Shown here: piece after piece, positions 7,695 through 15,428 of the stretch | How the letters are laid out: every line of letters starts with the position of its first letter | Position numbering within the stretch: the first letter of the stretch is position 1 | Assembly (NCBI GenBank): GCA_038207745.1 | Contig: JBBQZL010000010.1 | Span: 1-25,185, forward strand | DNA length: 25,185 bases | Source: JBBQZL01 sp038207745 | GTDB taxonomy: Bacteria; Actinomycetota; Thermoleophilia; Solirubrobacterales; 70-9 | Reading direction: 5' to 3' | The notes under the pieces: generated by a model | Told to the model about the DNA's origin: nothing | Databases searched by the model: none | What the model saw: the letters and a program-made list of their open reading frames with translations, nothing else | Position numbers and translations under genes: made by a program

Positions 7695-8623
7695 TCCTCC
7701 TCCAGGTGCTCGCCCGTGGTCGCCACGAATACATCGTCAAGGCTTGGCTCGACCAGCTCGAGCGCACCGACGGTGACCCCGGACTCATCGAGTGCCCTGA
7801 CCACCTCGGCGATCTGGGAGGCGCCACGCTCGAGCTCGACCAGGACCCTGCCGTCCTTGCGCGGCAGCGTGCGCCCGAGCCCGGCAAACGCCGCCTCGGC
7901 CTGGTCGGGTTCGCCTTCGAGAAGCTGGATCTCCAGGTGTGGCCTGCCGACGGCCGCCTTGAGGATCGCCGGGGTGTCCTCAGCGACGATCCGGCCTGCG
8001 CTGATGATCCCGACCCGGTTTGCGAGCTGATCGGCCTCCTCGAGGTATTGCGTGGTCAGGAAGACCGTCGTGCCCTCGCCGTTGAGCGTTGTGACCTCTT
8101 CCCATATTCCCTTGCGGCTGACCGGGTCGAGCCCGGTGGTCGGCTCATCGAGAAACAGGACCTTTGGCTCATGGACGAGGGCCGCGGCAAGGTCGAGCCG
8201 TCGCTTCATCCCGCCCGAGTAGCCGCCGACCCGGCGATCTGCGGCAGCGACCAGATCGACGCGCTCGAGCAGGTCATCGGCCCGTCGGCGGCCGTCTGCG
8301 GTCGGGATCCCGTGCAGAGTCGCCTGGAGCCTGATCAGCTCGCGGCCGGTCATCAGAGGGTCGAGGGCTGCCTCCTGGAGGGCAACTCCGATCGACTGCC
8401 GGACCGACGATGCCTCGGAGACCACATCAAATCCCGCAACATGGGCGGTGCCGTCGGTCGGAAGGAGCAGCGTGGTCAGCATCCGCACGGTGGTCGTCTT
8501 GCCTGCCCCGTTGGGACCGAGAAAGCCATATATCTCGCCCTCGGCCACTTCCAGGTCCACGCCCTGGACAGCATTGACATCATCAAATGAGCGGCGCAGG
8601 CCTTTGGCAACGATTGCGGGCAT
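7691..8623 (-). CDS. ABC transporter ATP-binding protein, DrrA type
   Basis: This 310-aa ATPase drives the ABC-2 exporter encoded by the next two genes. Walker A GPNGAGKTTT lies near residues 36-45, the Q-loop region is GVALQEAALDPLMTGRE, the signature is YSGGMKRRLDLA, and Walker B/D-loop is VLFLDEPTTGLDP. The switch region VFLTTQYLEEADQLANR matches the DrrA subfamily, and the C-terminal ~90 residues form the regulatory extension ending VEPSLDDVFVATTGEHLEEE. ATG 8623 (MPAIVAKGL) was chosen because it has an AGGAT upstream at suitable distance. The longer frame from a TTG at 8644 has no supporting site. It is the first gene of a minus-strand operon whose genes overlap by 4 nt or are separated by only a few bases. 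Confidence 0.93.
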   Translation of the reverse strand: MPAIVAKGLRRSFDDVNAVQGVDLEVAEGEIYGFLGPNGAGKTTTVRMLTTLLLPTDGTAHVAGFDVVSEASSVRQSIGVALQEAALDPLMTGRELIRLQATLHGIPTADGRRRADDLLERVDLVAAADRRVGGYSGGMKRRLDLAAALVHEPKVLFLDEPTTGLDPVSRKGIWEEVTTLNGEGTTVFLTTQYLEEADQLANRVGIISAGRIVAEDTPAILKAAVGRPHLEIQLLEGEPDQAEAAFAGLGRTLPRKDGRVLVELERGASQIAEVVRALDESGVTVGALELVEPSLDDVFVATTGEHLEEE

Positions 8624-8802
8624 CCGCGGGATCCTATTCAGCAAGAGGTTTCGGCCTTCCCGCTGCCTCCCTCAGTCGCGACGTCAGGTGCCAGAGACCG
8701 TGCAGGAAGGCATGTGATCCGCCATCTCGAAGGCGTTCCCGGCAGAATGCCCCGCAACCATCGCCACCCGGCCGTGTTCCAATTCAGGACGTGATTTCTT
8801 CA

Positions 8803-9540
8803 ATGCGACTTACAAATGTCAGAGCGCATCCCCGTATGACGGGTGCGCTGACCCTCCTGGCCCTGGCCGCGACCGTATTCGTGGCTGTGGTGATGGTTGC
8901 GCCCAGCGCGGCCGATTCCAAGGCCACGCGCGTGCTCGTGCTCGGCAATGGAAGCCAGGGCATCACGCCGGATCCGGGCAAGGTCGAAGGCCGGGTGACT
9001 GGCTATCAGTCCCTGACGTCGACGGTTGCACGCCCGTACCAGGCGCCATATGAAGGCAAGCTCGTCGCCTGGTCACTGCGCATGTCGAAGCCAAATGCCG
9101 ATACGCGCCGCTTCTTCTATGACCTCTTCCACGGAGGCCCCTCAGCCAGGATCAGCGTCCTCAAGAAGGTCAGGGGCAACGGAAGCGGAACGCGTCTCAA
9201 GCTGGTCCGCCAGGGTCCGATCCAGGACCTCAAGGTCCATCTCGGCACCTACACCCAGTTCGCGCTTGACCATCCCCTGACGGTGCTGAAGGGGCAGATC
9301 GTCGCGCTGACCATTCCCACCTGGGCGCCGGTGTTCGGCAGCGGTCTGACCGGCAACAACACCTGGAAGGCCAGTCGCAAGTCCGGCGCCTGCAATTACC
9401 CGGCGACCGGCACGCCTGATCAGCAGCAGGCCTACGTGGACAACAGTCATCCGCAGCAGAAGGTCAGAAGCACAAAGAACTACGGCTGCTACTACGGCAC
9501 CAGCCGGCTGCTCTACACGGCCACCCTGGTCAAGAAGTAG
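8803..9540 (+). CDS. Secreted protein of unknown function
   Basis: The product is 245 aa with an N-terminal export signal: a basic RLTNVRAHPRMTG stretch, a hydrophobic core ALTLLALAATVFVAVVMV and a likely cleavage after APSAAD near residue 37. The mature part is beta-rich and polar, without membrane spans. It includes PYQAPYEGKLVAWSLRMSKP, FFYDLFHGGPSARISVLKKV, LTVLKGQIVALTIPTWAPVF and a C-terminal region with two cysteines (SGACNYP and NYGCYYG) that could pair outside the cell. I do not recognise a characterised family. ATG 8803 gives a normal signal peptide; GTG 8791 is an alternative four codons upstream with AGGAC very close. It is transcribed away from the ABC operon and followed directly by a GC-rich hairpin. 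Confidence 0.75.
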   Translation: MRLTNVRAHPRMTGALTLLALAATVFVAVVMVAPSAADSKATRVLVLGNGSQGITPDPGKVEGRVTGYQSLTSTVARPYQAPYEGKLVAWSLRMSKPNADTRRFFYDLFHGGPSARISVLKKVRGNGSGTRLKLVRQGPIQDLKVHLGTYTQFALDHPLTVLKGQIVALTIPTWAPVFGSGLTGNNTWKASRKSGACNYPATGTPDQQQAYVDNSHPQQKVRSTKNYGCYYGTSRLLYTATLVKK

Positions 9541-9546
9541 CGCCCG

Positions 9547-9565
9547 GCGGCCCTCTGCGGGCCGC
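9547..9565 (+). terminator. GC-rich hairpin after secreted protein gene
   Basis: GCGGCCC-TCTGC-GGGCCGC forms a perfect 7-bp stem six bases after the stop codon. There is no clear T-run after it, so it may slow polymerase or protect the mRNA 3' end rather than act as a classical intrinsic terminator. Confidence 0.45.
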
Positions 9566-9605
9566 GATCCGCCCGGTTCGATTTGCGTAATCAGGCATCC
9601 TGGCC

Positions 9606-9656
9606 GATTCTTTGGCTGTTTATACGTGTACAACACGCAAAAACAGCCAAAGAATC
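9606..9656. repeat. Perfect 16-bp inverted repeat with inner stem
   Basis: The left arm GATTCTTTGGCTGTTT (9606-9621) and right arm AAACAGCCAAAGAATC (9641-9656) are exact reverse complements. Within the 19-nt centre CGTGT and ACACG (9625-9637) pair again around ACA. The whole can fold into a 21-bp interrupted hairpin. It lies between convergent genes and is much more AT-rich than its surroundings. It lacks a downstream T-run in either direction. Confidence 0.85.
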
Positions 9657-9772
9657 TCCGAGCGGCAATCTTCGACCGCGGACCGTTCCGTTCCGGGGAG
9701 GTTGGCAGGCGAGGACTGCGGCCGGGTGTCGGGAGTTTGGCCGGCGCGGATTGCGGCGGAGAGGCTGGCCGG

Positions 9773-10042
9773 CTAGCGCGGAAGTGCGGACTGGCGGAGC
9801 CCGCAGTTGGGGCAGTCGCTGATGTCGACGCCGATCAGCTGATCACAGCGGCGACAGGCGCGCAGGTTCCCGGGAATCCGCAGGAGGCCTGACTCCGAGG
9901 GCGCCAGCGGCAGGGACATCGCAACCGGCTTCATATCCTCGCCGGTCTCCCGATCGACGTAGGTCCGGCCCTCGTGCGCTTCGGCAATCGCCTCACGGCC
10001 CGAGGCGGTGGCCCTCATCCTGTAGGTCTGATCCTTGTTCAT
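9773..10042 (-). CDS. Small zinc-ribbon protein, unknown function
   Basis: The 89-aa soluble protein ends in a zinc ribbon: CRRCDQLIGVDISDCPNCG supplies two CxxC knuckles (near residues 63-66 and 77-80), followed by LRQSALPR. The N-terminal half is charged and predicted mixed alpha/beta (MNKDQTYRMRATASGREAIA, then YVDRETGEDMKPVAMSLPL) with no recognised motif. The ATG at 10042 is 32 nt from the divergent GT4 start, so both probably share the AT-richer gap (ATTAATAG). No strong ribosome-binding site is visible. The codon pattern and intact CxxC pairs support it over the GC-rich frames on the opposite strand. The ribbon suggests nucleic-acid or protein binding, which is inference only. Confidence 0.6.
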   Translation of the reverse strand: MNKDQTYRMRATASGREAIAEAHEGRTYVDRETGEDMKPVAMSLPLAPSESGLLRIPGNLRACRRCDQLIGVDISDCPNCGLRQSALPR

Positions 10043-10074
10043 TGCACTGAAGATTAATAGCTTCTCCGGTGATC

Positions 10075-11637
10075 ATGCGTGTTCTCATCCTCCATGGCTA
10101 TCTGCTGCGCGGTACCGGTAGCAATGTCTACAACGCCCAGCTTGCCCAGGCGATGGCTCGTCTGGGCCACGAGGTCCACCTGATCTGCCAGGACCACGGT
10201 GCCTCAGAACTCGATTGGGTTGACGCGGTGGGGGATTGGACCGAGGGCTCCCTGACCGTCAGGCAACTTGGCCGACGTCCCCCGGGCGCGGGATCGATCA
10301 CGGTCTATACGCCCGAGATCGGCGGGCTGCTCCCGGTCTTCGTCCGTGATCGATACGACGGGTTCGAGGTCAAGGAGTTCCAGGAGCTGACCGACCGCGA
10401 ACTCGACGACTACCTGAGTGCCAACATCGCCGCTGTCCGCGACGTTGTCGATCGCATCGGCGGCGTCGATGCGGCCCTTGCCAACCACCTCGTTGCCAAC
10501 CCCGTGATCCTTGCCCGGGCCGGGATCGGGCCGTTCGCGACGAAGATTCACGGCTCCGACCTCTCCTACACGGTGCGCCCGCACCCGGAGCGCTTCGTGC
10601 CACTCGCGAGGGAGGGGATGATCGCAACATCGGCCGCCCTGGTCGGCTCACTGCATACAGCCGAATCGCTCTGGGACACGCTTGACCTGGATGATCTCGA
10701 GGCGAAGACACGCCTTGGGCCACCCGGCGTCGATGTCGAAGACTTCGCGCCGCGTTCAGCCGAGGGGGATTCGGCTGCCCTTGCCGCGACATCGAGGGCG
10801 CTTGCGGCAATGCCCGTGCCCGGAGCCGATGGCAATCACGATGCGTTCGGGCGCAATCCGGCCGAGGCTGCGGCTGCGATCGAATGGTTTGCCGCCGCCG
10901 AGGGTCCCCGGGTGCTCTTCGTCGGCAAGCTGCTCGTCAACAAGGGCGTCGATCTGCTGATCGCCGCGTGGCCGATCGTTGTCGCAGAGCATCCGGGGTC
11001 GCGTCTCCTGCTCGCGGGTTTCGGGTCGTTCCGGCATGGACTCGAGGAACTCCTGGCAGCCCTCGGGCAGGGTGACCTGGATCAGATGCTCGGGCTTGCG
11101 AAAAAGGGCCGGGGGCTCGAGGACGGCGGTCCGGACCAGCCACTCGGCTTCCTGGGTTCCTTCCTGGCCTCGCCGCCGGAGGGCTATGCGGAAGCCTGCC
11201 TGGGAGCAGCCGGATCCATTCGGATCAGTGGTCGCCTGGAGCACTCGGAGGTCGCGGCGATCGAGCCGGCTGCGGACGCGCTGGTGATGCCGAGCACATT
11301 TCCGGAGGCCTTCGGGATGGTCACGGCGGAGGCAGCGGCATCGGGGGTCCTGCCGATCTCCGCCGACCACTCAGGCATGGGAGAGGTCGCCGCCCGGTTG
11401 GCCGAGGTGCTCGACCCCGAGATCGCCTCGCTGCTCTCGTGTCCGCTCGAGGGTGACCCGGAGACCGCAATAGCCGAGCGCCTCACCCGCTGGCTTTCCC
11501 TCGACCCATCGAGACGGCTCTCGGTCGGCAGTGCGCTTTCGATTCGGGCCGGCGGGATCTGGAGTTGGTCCGGAGTTGCCCGCGGCGTGATCGATGCCTC
11601 CTCGTCGAGACTCGACGCGCTCTCCCCGCCCCGGTAG
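10075..11637 (+). CDS. Family 4 glycosyltransferase (GT-B fold)
   Basis: This 520-aa retaining glycosyltransferase has two Rossmann domains. The N-domain begins MRVLILHGYLLRGTGSNVYN with the Gly-rich loop, followed by AQAMARLGHEVHLICQD. KIHGSDLSY and the GPPGVDVEDFAPR linker precede the C-domain. That opens with VLFVGKLLVNKGVDLLIAAW and LLLAGFGSFR, and carries the EX7E motif in PEAFGMVTAEAAASG. Between these the protein has an insertion of about 60 residues (AALGQGDLDQMLGLAKKGRG onward), making it longer than usual 380-430 aa members. ATG 10075 is preferred over GTG 10069. The donor is NDP- or GDP-sugar by family; the acceptor is unknown. It ends 92 nt before coxB and is not obviously part of the oxidase operon. 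Confidence 0.88.
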   Translation: MRVLILHGYLLRGTGSNVYNAQLAQAMARLGHEVHLICQDHGASELDWVDAVGDWTEGSLTVRQLGRRPPGAGSITVYTPEIGGLLPVFVRDRYDGFEVKEFQELTDRELDDYLSANIAAVRDVVDRIGGVDAALANHLVANPVILARAGIGPFATKIHGSDLSYTVRPHPERFVPLAREGMIATSAALVGSLHTAESLWDTLDLDDLEAKTRLGPPGVDVEDFAPRSAEGDSAALAATSRALAAMPVPGADGNHDAFGRNPAEAAAAIEWFAAAEGPRVLFVGKLLVNKGVDLLIAAWPIVVAEHPGSRLLLAGFGSFRHGLEELLAALGQGDLDQMLGLAKKGRGLEDGGPDQPLGFLGSFLASPPEGYAEACLGAAGSIRISGRLEHSEVAAIEPAADALVMPSTFPEAFGMVTAEAAASGVLPISADHSGMGEVAARLAEVLDPEIASLLSCPLEGDPETAIAERLTRWLSLDPSRRLSVGSALSIRAGGIWSWSGVARGVIDASSSRLDALSPPR

Positions 11638-11729
11638 CCGGATCCCGCCCCGCGCGGCATCCAAGTGGCAACTCGCACCCGGGGCCCCCACGACAACTGT
11701 CCGCCGCTTCAATAGAATGGCCGTCGCTT

Positions 11730-12494
11730 ATGCCGCGCCTACCGATCTGGAAGCTTGTTGCCGCCACAGTTGTGCTTGCCGCCGTCATGTGCGCGGTCCT
11801 GTTGCAGTTCCGCTGGGACGGCGTTCAGGCCTCGACCGCGGCTCCGAAGATCGATCAGATGGTCGATGTCACCGTCATCCTCTCTTCGTTCATATTTTCG
11901 GGAGTCTGCGTCGCGCTTGCCTATGCGCTCTATAAGTTCCGGGTCAAGCCCGGTGATGAGAGCGACGGGGCGCCCATACACGGAAACACCCGGCTCGAGA
12001 TCGTCTGGACGCTGATCCCCACAGTCATCGTGCTGGCGTTGTCCGGGTACAGCTGGGTCACGCTCAACGACATCGAGAAGCGCGACCCCGACCGGATGGT
12101 GGTTGATGTCTACTCGCAGCAGTTTGCCTGGAACTTCACCTATCCCGACGCCAGCAAGTACTCGGCCGGTGAACTTCACGTGCCGGTCGATCGCCAGATC
12201 GAGTTCAAGCTGCACGCGCTTGACGTGATCCACTCCTTCTGGGTTCCCGAGTGGCGGATCAAGAAGGACAATGTACCCGGCATCGTCACCAGGGCGATCA
12301 TCACGCCTGACCGGGTGGGCACCTATCAAGTCGTCTGCACTGAGCTCTGCGGCTTCGGCCACACGACGATGAGGGCCAAGGTGGTCGTCGAACCCGAGCA
12401 GCAGTTCAATGCCTGGGTCGCAAAGCAGGGCAAGATTCCCGTGGAATTCACCCCCGGAGCCGCCGAGAAGCGCGAGCCGGTCGCGGGGTTGTAA
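11730..12494 (+). CDS. coxB: Cytochrome c oxidase subunit II (CuA complete)
   Basis: Subunit II receives electrons from cytochrome c through its binuclear CuA centre on the outer membrane face. The 254-aa protein has two membrane helices (LVAATVVLAAVMCAVLL near 9-25; VDVTVILSSFIFSGVCVALAYAL-type stretch near 46-67), then a third hydrophobic stretch IVWTLIPTVIVLALSGYSW at 91-109, and a cupredoxin domain. CuA ligands are all present: H168 in DVIHSFWVPEW, and C203, E205, C207, H211 and M214 in CTELCGFGHTTM. The aromatic patch is QQFAWNFTYP. There is no fused cytochrome c domain, so a separate cytochrome c is needed. ATG 11730 was chosen because it immediately precedes the hydrophobic N-terminus; the open frame upstream has no signal-like sequence. 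Confidence 0.95.
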   Translation: MPRLPIWKLVAATVVLAAVMCAVLLQFRWDGVQASTAAPKIDQMVDVTVILSSFIFSGVCVALAYALYKFRVKPGDESDGAPIHGNTRLEIVWTLIPTVIVLALSGYSWVTLNDIEKRDPDRMVVDVYSQQFAWNFTYPDASKYSAGELHVPVDRQIEFKLHALDVIHSFWVPEWRIKKDNVPGIVTRAIITPDRVGTYQVVCTELCGFGHTTMRAKVVVEPEQQFNAWVAKQGKIPVEFTPGAAEKREPVAGL

Positions 12495-12511
12495 TGAAGA
12501 GGAGCGACTAG

Positions 12512-14419
12512 ATGGCGGCAGCAATAAAGCGACCCGGGATGCCAAGAGCCTTCCTCGGTGCCCTGATTGCGGGCGGATTCGGATTCGGGCTCGTGATCGC
12601 ATTGCGCGCGATATCGGGGCTCGACCTCTACCAGACTGAACAGACCGGCTACCCGCACGTGATCGTGCCCGTCATCCTTGCCCCGTTCGGCTTCCTGATC
12701 GGTCTCGGCGCCTTCAGTTACTGGTTCCGCTGGGCCGCGGGCGCGCCGACCATTCCCGAGGACCACTCCGCGCACGGCGCCAAGACCTGGAGGGATTACT
12801 TCAAGTTCAATACCGACCACAAGGTGATCGGTATCCAGTACGTCGTAACCACCTTCGTCTTCTTCTTCATCGGCGGGATCTTCGCGATGTTGATCCGTGC
12901 CGAGCTGGCACAGCCGGGCTCCCAGCTCGTCGACTCCGCCACCTACAGCGGCCTCTTCTCGACCCATGCCACGATCATGATCTTCCTCTTCGTCATCCCC
13001 GTATTCGCGGGGCTCGCCAACTACGTCCTGCCGCTGATGATCGGCGCGCCGGACATGGCCTTCCCGCGCCTCAACGCGCTCAGTTTCTGGATGCTCCCGA
13101 TGGCCGGGATCATCTTCCTGGGCAGCTTCCTGATGCCGGGCGGGAGTTTCGACGCCGGATGGACCGGATACGCGCCGCTCTCGACCGGCGCGCCGCTCGG
13201 CCAATCGATGTTCAACGTCGGTGTCCAGTTCGCCGGCGCCTCCTCGATTGCGACCGCGCTCAACTTCCTGGTCACGATCATCACTATGCGGGCGCCGGGG
13301 ATGAATTTCTGGCGGATGCCGCTGCTGGTCTGGGCAAACCTCTCGACCTCACTTCTGGTTATCGCCGCTACACCTTTCGTCGCGGGTGTCCAGTTCATGG
13401 TCCTGTTCGATCGGATCCTGCAGACCAACTTCTTCCAGTTCGCCGCCGGTGGCGACGTGGTCAGCTATCAGCACATCTTCTGGTTCTACTCGCATCCGGC
13501 CGTCTACATCATGATGTTGCCGGGCTTCGGGATCGTCAGCGAGGTCATTTCCACCCACGCGAGGAAGCCGGTCTTCGGATACCGGCTGATGGCCCTGGCG
13601 CTGCTCGGCATCGTCGTTCTCAGTTACTCGGTCTGGGCCCACCACATGTTCGTTTCCGGGATGTTCAGCTGGCTGCGCGTGCCGATGATGATCACGACGC
13701 TGCTGATCGCCGTCCCGACCGGGATCAAGATCTTCTCCTGGCTGGGCACGCTCTTCTACGGCAAGATCCACACGTATTCGACCTCGATGATGTTCGCGCT
13801 CGCCTTCATCGTCACCTTCACTGTCGGCGGAATTTCAGGCGTGATGCTGGGAATGGTGCCGCTGGACATCCACGTCACGGATACCTACTTCATCGTTGCC
13901 CATCTCCACTTCGTGCTCTTCGGCGGCTCGGTCTTCACGATCTTTGCCGGCGTCTATCACTGGTTCCCGAAGATGACCGGGCGAATGTACGACGAAAAGC
14001 TCGGGCGCTTCCACTTCTGGGGCACGCTGGTCGGAACCTGGGGTACCTTCCTACCGATGCACTGGATCGGAATGGATGGCATGCCACGCCGCGTTGCCGA
14101 CTACTCATCCCAGTTCGGCGAGTGGAATCTGATTATCAGCGTCTTCGCCTTCATTCTCGGCGCGGTCCAGCTCGTCTTCGTCTACAACATGGTGACGAGC
14201 TGGCGATTCGGTCCCCGGGCACCGGCGAACCCTTGGCGCGCAAACTCGATCGAGTGGCAGGTTTCCTCGCCGCCGCCAGTCTTCAACTTCGATGAGATTC
14301 CACGTGTCGTGGGCGGTCCCTACGAGTACGGGATCCCGGGTGCCCGCCACGCAATCATGTCTGGCGAGGGAGCCGAAGTCGCGAAGCCGGAGCCGAGCGT
14401 GGTCGGAGGAAAATCGTGA
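12512..14419 (+). CDS. coxA: Cytochrome c oxidase subunit I, A2 type (ligand-complete)
   Basis: This is the catalytic subunit reducing O2 at heme a3-CuB and pumping protons. Ligands seen: H152 (heme a, FSTHATIMIF), H328 and Y332 (FYSHPAVY), H377/H378 (VWAHHMF), H464 (heme a3) and H466 (heme a) in VAHLHFVLFGG. K406 (K-channel) and D181 (GAPDMAFPRLN, D-channel) are present. YSHPAV instead of HPEVY is the published A2 signature. At 635 aa it is longer than the usual 530-580 because of two extra N-terminal hydrophobic segments (about 13-31 and 48-70) before the canonical first helix at DHKVIGIQYVV. An AGGAG lies 8 nt before the ATG. The stop overlaps the next gene by GTGA. Confidence 0.96.
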   Translation: MAAAIKRPGMPRAFLGALIAGGFGFGLVIALRAISGLDLYQTEQTGYPHVIVPVILAPFGFLIGLGAFSYWFRWAAGAPTIPEDHSAHGAKTWRDYFKFNTDHKVIGIQYVVTTFVFFFIGGIFAMLIRAELAQPGSQLVDSATYSGLFSTHATIMIFLFVIPVFAGLANYVLPLMIGAPDMAFPRLNALSFWMLPMAGIIFLGSFLMPGGSFDAGWTGYAPLSTGAPLGQSMFNVGVQFAGASSIATALNFLVTIITMRAPGMNFWRMPLLVWANLSTSLLVIAATPFVAGVQFMVLFDRILQTNFFQFAAGGDVVSYQHIFWFYSHPAVYIMMLPGFGIVSEVISTHARKPVFGYRLMALALLGIVVLSYSVWAHHMFVSGMFSWLRVPMMITTLLIAVPTGIKIFSWLGTLFYGKIHTYSTSMMFALAFIVTFTVGGISGVMLGMVPLDIHVTDTYFIVAHLHFVLFGGSVFTIFAGVYHWFPKMTGRMYDEKLGRFHFWGTLVGTWGTFLPMHWIGMDGMPRRVADYSSQFGEWNLIISVFAFILGAVQLVFVYNMVTSWRFGPRAPANPWRANSIEWQVSSPPPVFNFDEIPRVVGGPYEYGIPGARHAIMSGEGAEVAKPEPSVVGGKS

Positions 14420-14445
14420 CCACCGAGACCGTGACCACCGAGACG
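14416..14445 (+). repeat. 15-bp tandem duplication at the Usp-like gene start
   Basis: GTGACCACCGAGAC(C/G) occurs twice in a row, encoding MTTET-VTTET. The second copy reproduces the GTG start context, so initiation could occur at 14431 as well. A further short 9-bp repeat (GAGGCAAAG units near 14502-14529) lies just downstream. Confidence 0.7.
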
Positions 14446-15411
14446 AAGGTCGAGCTTCCCCGGGTGGAGACTCCGGAGCTGATCGCCGAGGAACTCGATG
14501 CGGAGGCAAAGGAGGCAAAGGAGGCAGAGGTGAAGCGCGAGGTGCCCGCAGGTGCCAGGCCGCTGCTCGTATTCGCCAATGAGGTCGCCGGTGGCCGCAA
14601 GATGCTCGAGGCTGTCCGAGAGCGGGTCGATAGCGTCTCCTACGTCGCCGTGGTCGCACCCCAGAACGAGCCGTCGGCCGGTCAGATCGTCGACGCCGAG
14701 GCTGTTCACGACGCTGCCCTCAGCCGCGTCGAGGTGACGATGGCCGTGCTGGACCGGTTCGGCATCGAGTCGGTCGGCGAGGTTCTTGATCCGGAGCCTT
14801 CGCTTGCGCTTGACGATGCGATCCGTGCCCACCAGCCGGGTGAGGTGCTGCTTTCCTGCCTCCCCGAAACCCGCTTTGGTCTGATGCGACGCGATCTCGT
14901 CGCCTGGGCCACGGACCGCTTCGAGCCGGACGTCAAGGTGACCCACATTCCTGTCCGGATCACCGACGACTCGATTCGCTGGGATCTGATCCACACGCTC
15001 GTCGTCGCGTCGAAGACGGTCGATTCACCTGATCTGATCAAACGGCTCAAGGAACGTGCCGCCGCGACTCCGCACCGGTACACGATCATCTCGCCCCAGG
15101 CCGGCAATATAGCCCGTGAAGTGCTCTGCCGCGATCTCGCGACGACGCTGGCCGCGCTCTATGCGTCGGACATCGACGCGACCGGCCAGCCGATCAGTTC
15201 TGATCCCTTTCGGGCGGTCAAGAACGCGATCGAGCACTACCGGGTCGATGAGGTCTTGATCTCCACCCTCGCAGGCGAGCGATCACAGTGGCTGGAGGAC
15301 GATCTGATCGGCAACGTCCGCGAGATCACCGAGAAGCAGGTCGAGCACATCGAGGTCGGTCATCCGGCCGAATCTGTCGCAGCCGCCGTTGCTGAGGGCG
15401 CGGACGTCTAG
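14416..15411 (+). CDS. Tandem Usp-like two-domain protein in the cox operon
   Basis: The 331-aa soluble protein begins with an acidic/Lys tail (MTTETVTTETKVELP, then EELDAEAKEAKEAEVKRE). Two ~110-residue repeats follow. Repeat 1 (about 48-165) has RPLLVFANEVAGGRKMLEAV, YVAVVAPQNEPSAG, DRFGIESVGEVLDPEP and PGEVLLSCLPETRFGLMRRD. Repeat 2 (about 195-320) has TLVVASKTVDSPDLIKRLKE, YTIISPQAGN, YASDIDATGQPISSDP and VDEVLISTLAGERSQWLEDD. The fold pattern resembles universal-stress-protein Rossmann domains, without a clear GX2GX9G ATP motif. It sits between coxA and coxC, overlapping coxA by 4 nt, with GGAGG upstream. Co-expression with the oxidase is almost certain; a regulatory or assembly role is inference. 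Confidence 0.75.
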   Translation: MTTETVTTETKVELPRVETPELIAEELDAEAKEAKEAEVKREVPAGARPLLVFANEVAGGRKMLEAVRERVDSVSYVAVVAPQNEPSAGQIVDAEAVHDAALSRVEVTMAVLDRFGIESVGEVLDPEPSLALDDAIRAHQPGEVLLSCLPETRFGLMRRDLVAWATDRFEPDVKVTHIPVRITDDSIRWDLIHTLVVASKTVDSPDLIKRLKERAAATPHRYTIISPQAGNIAREVLCRDLATTLAALYASDIDATGQPISSDPFRAVKNAIEHYRVDEVLISTLAGERSQWLEDDLIGNVREITEKQVEHIEVGHPAESVAAAVAEGADV

Positions 15412-15428
15412 GGGAACTGGGAAGAAGA

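Noticed and set aside
5935..8030. Long plus-strand open frames (366 and 376 codons) opposite the ABC and GH63-like genes
   Set aside because: Composition is Arg/Gly/Asp-rich and repetitive with no motifs; they are antisense shadows of clearly recognisable minus-strand genes in GC-rich DNA.
9583..9892. Two short plus-strand frames over the inverted repeat and opposite the zinc-ribbon gene
   Set aside because: No start-site support or motif; one runs through the hairpin and both are antisense to an intact CxxC pair protein.
12326..13204. Minus-strand 292-codon frame opposite coxB/coxA
   Set aside because: Charged low-complexity shadow of strongly conserved oxidase genes.
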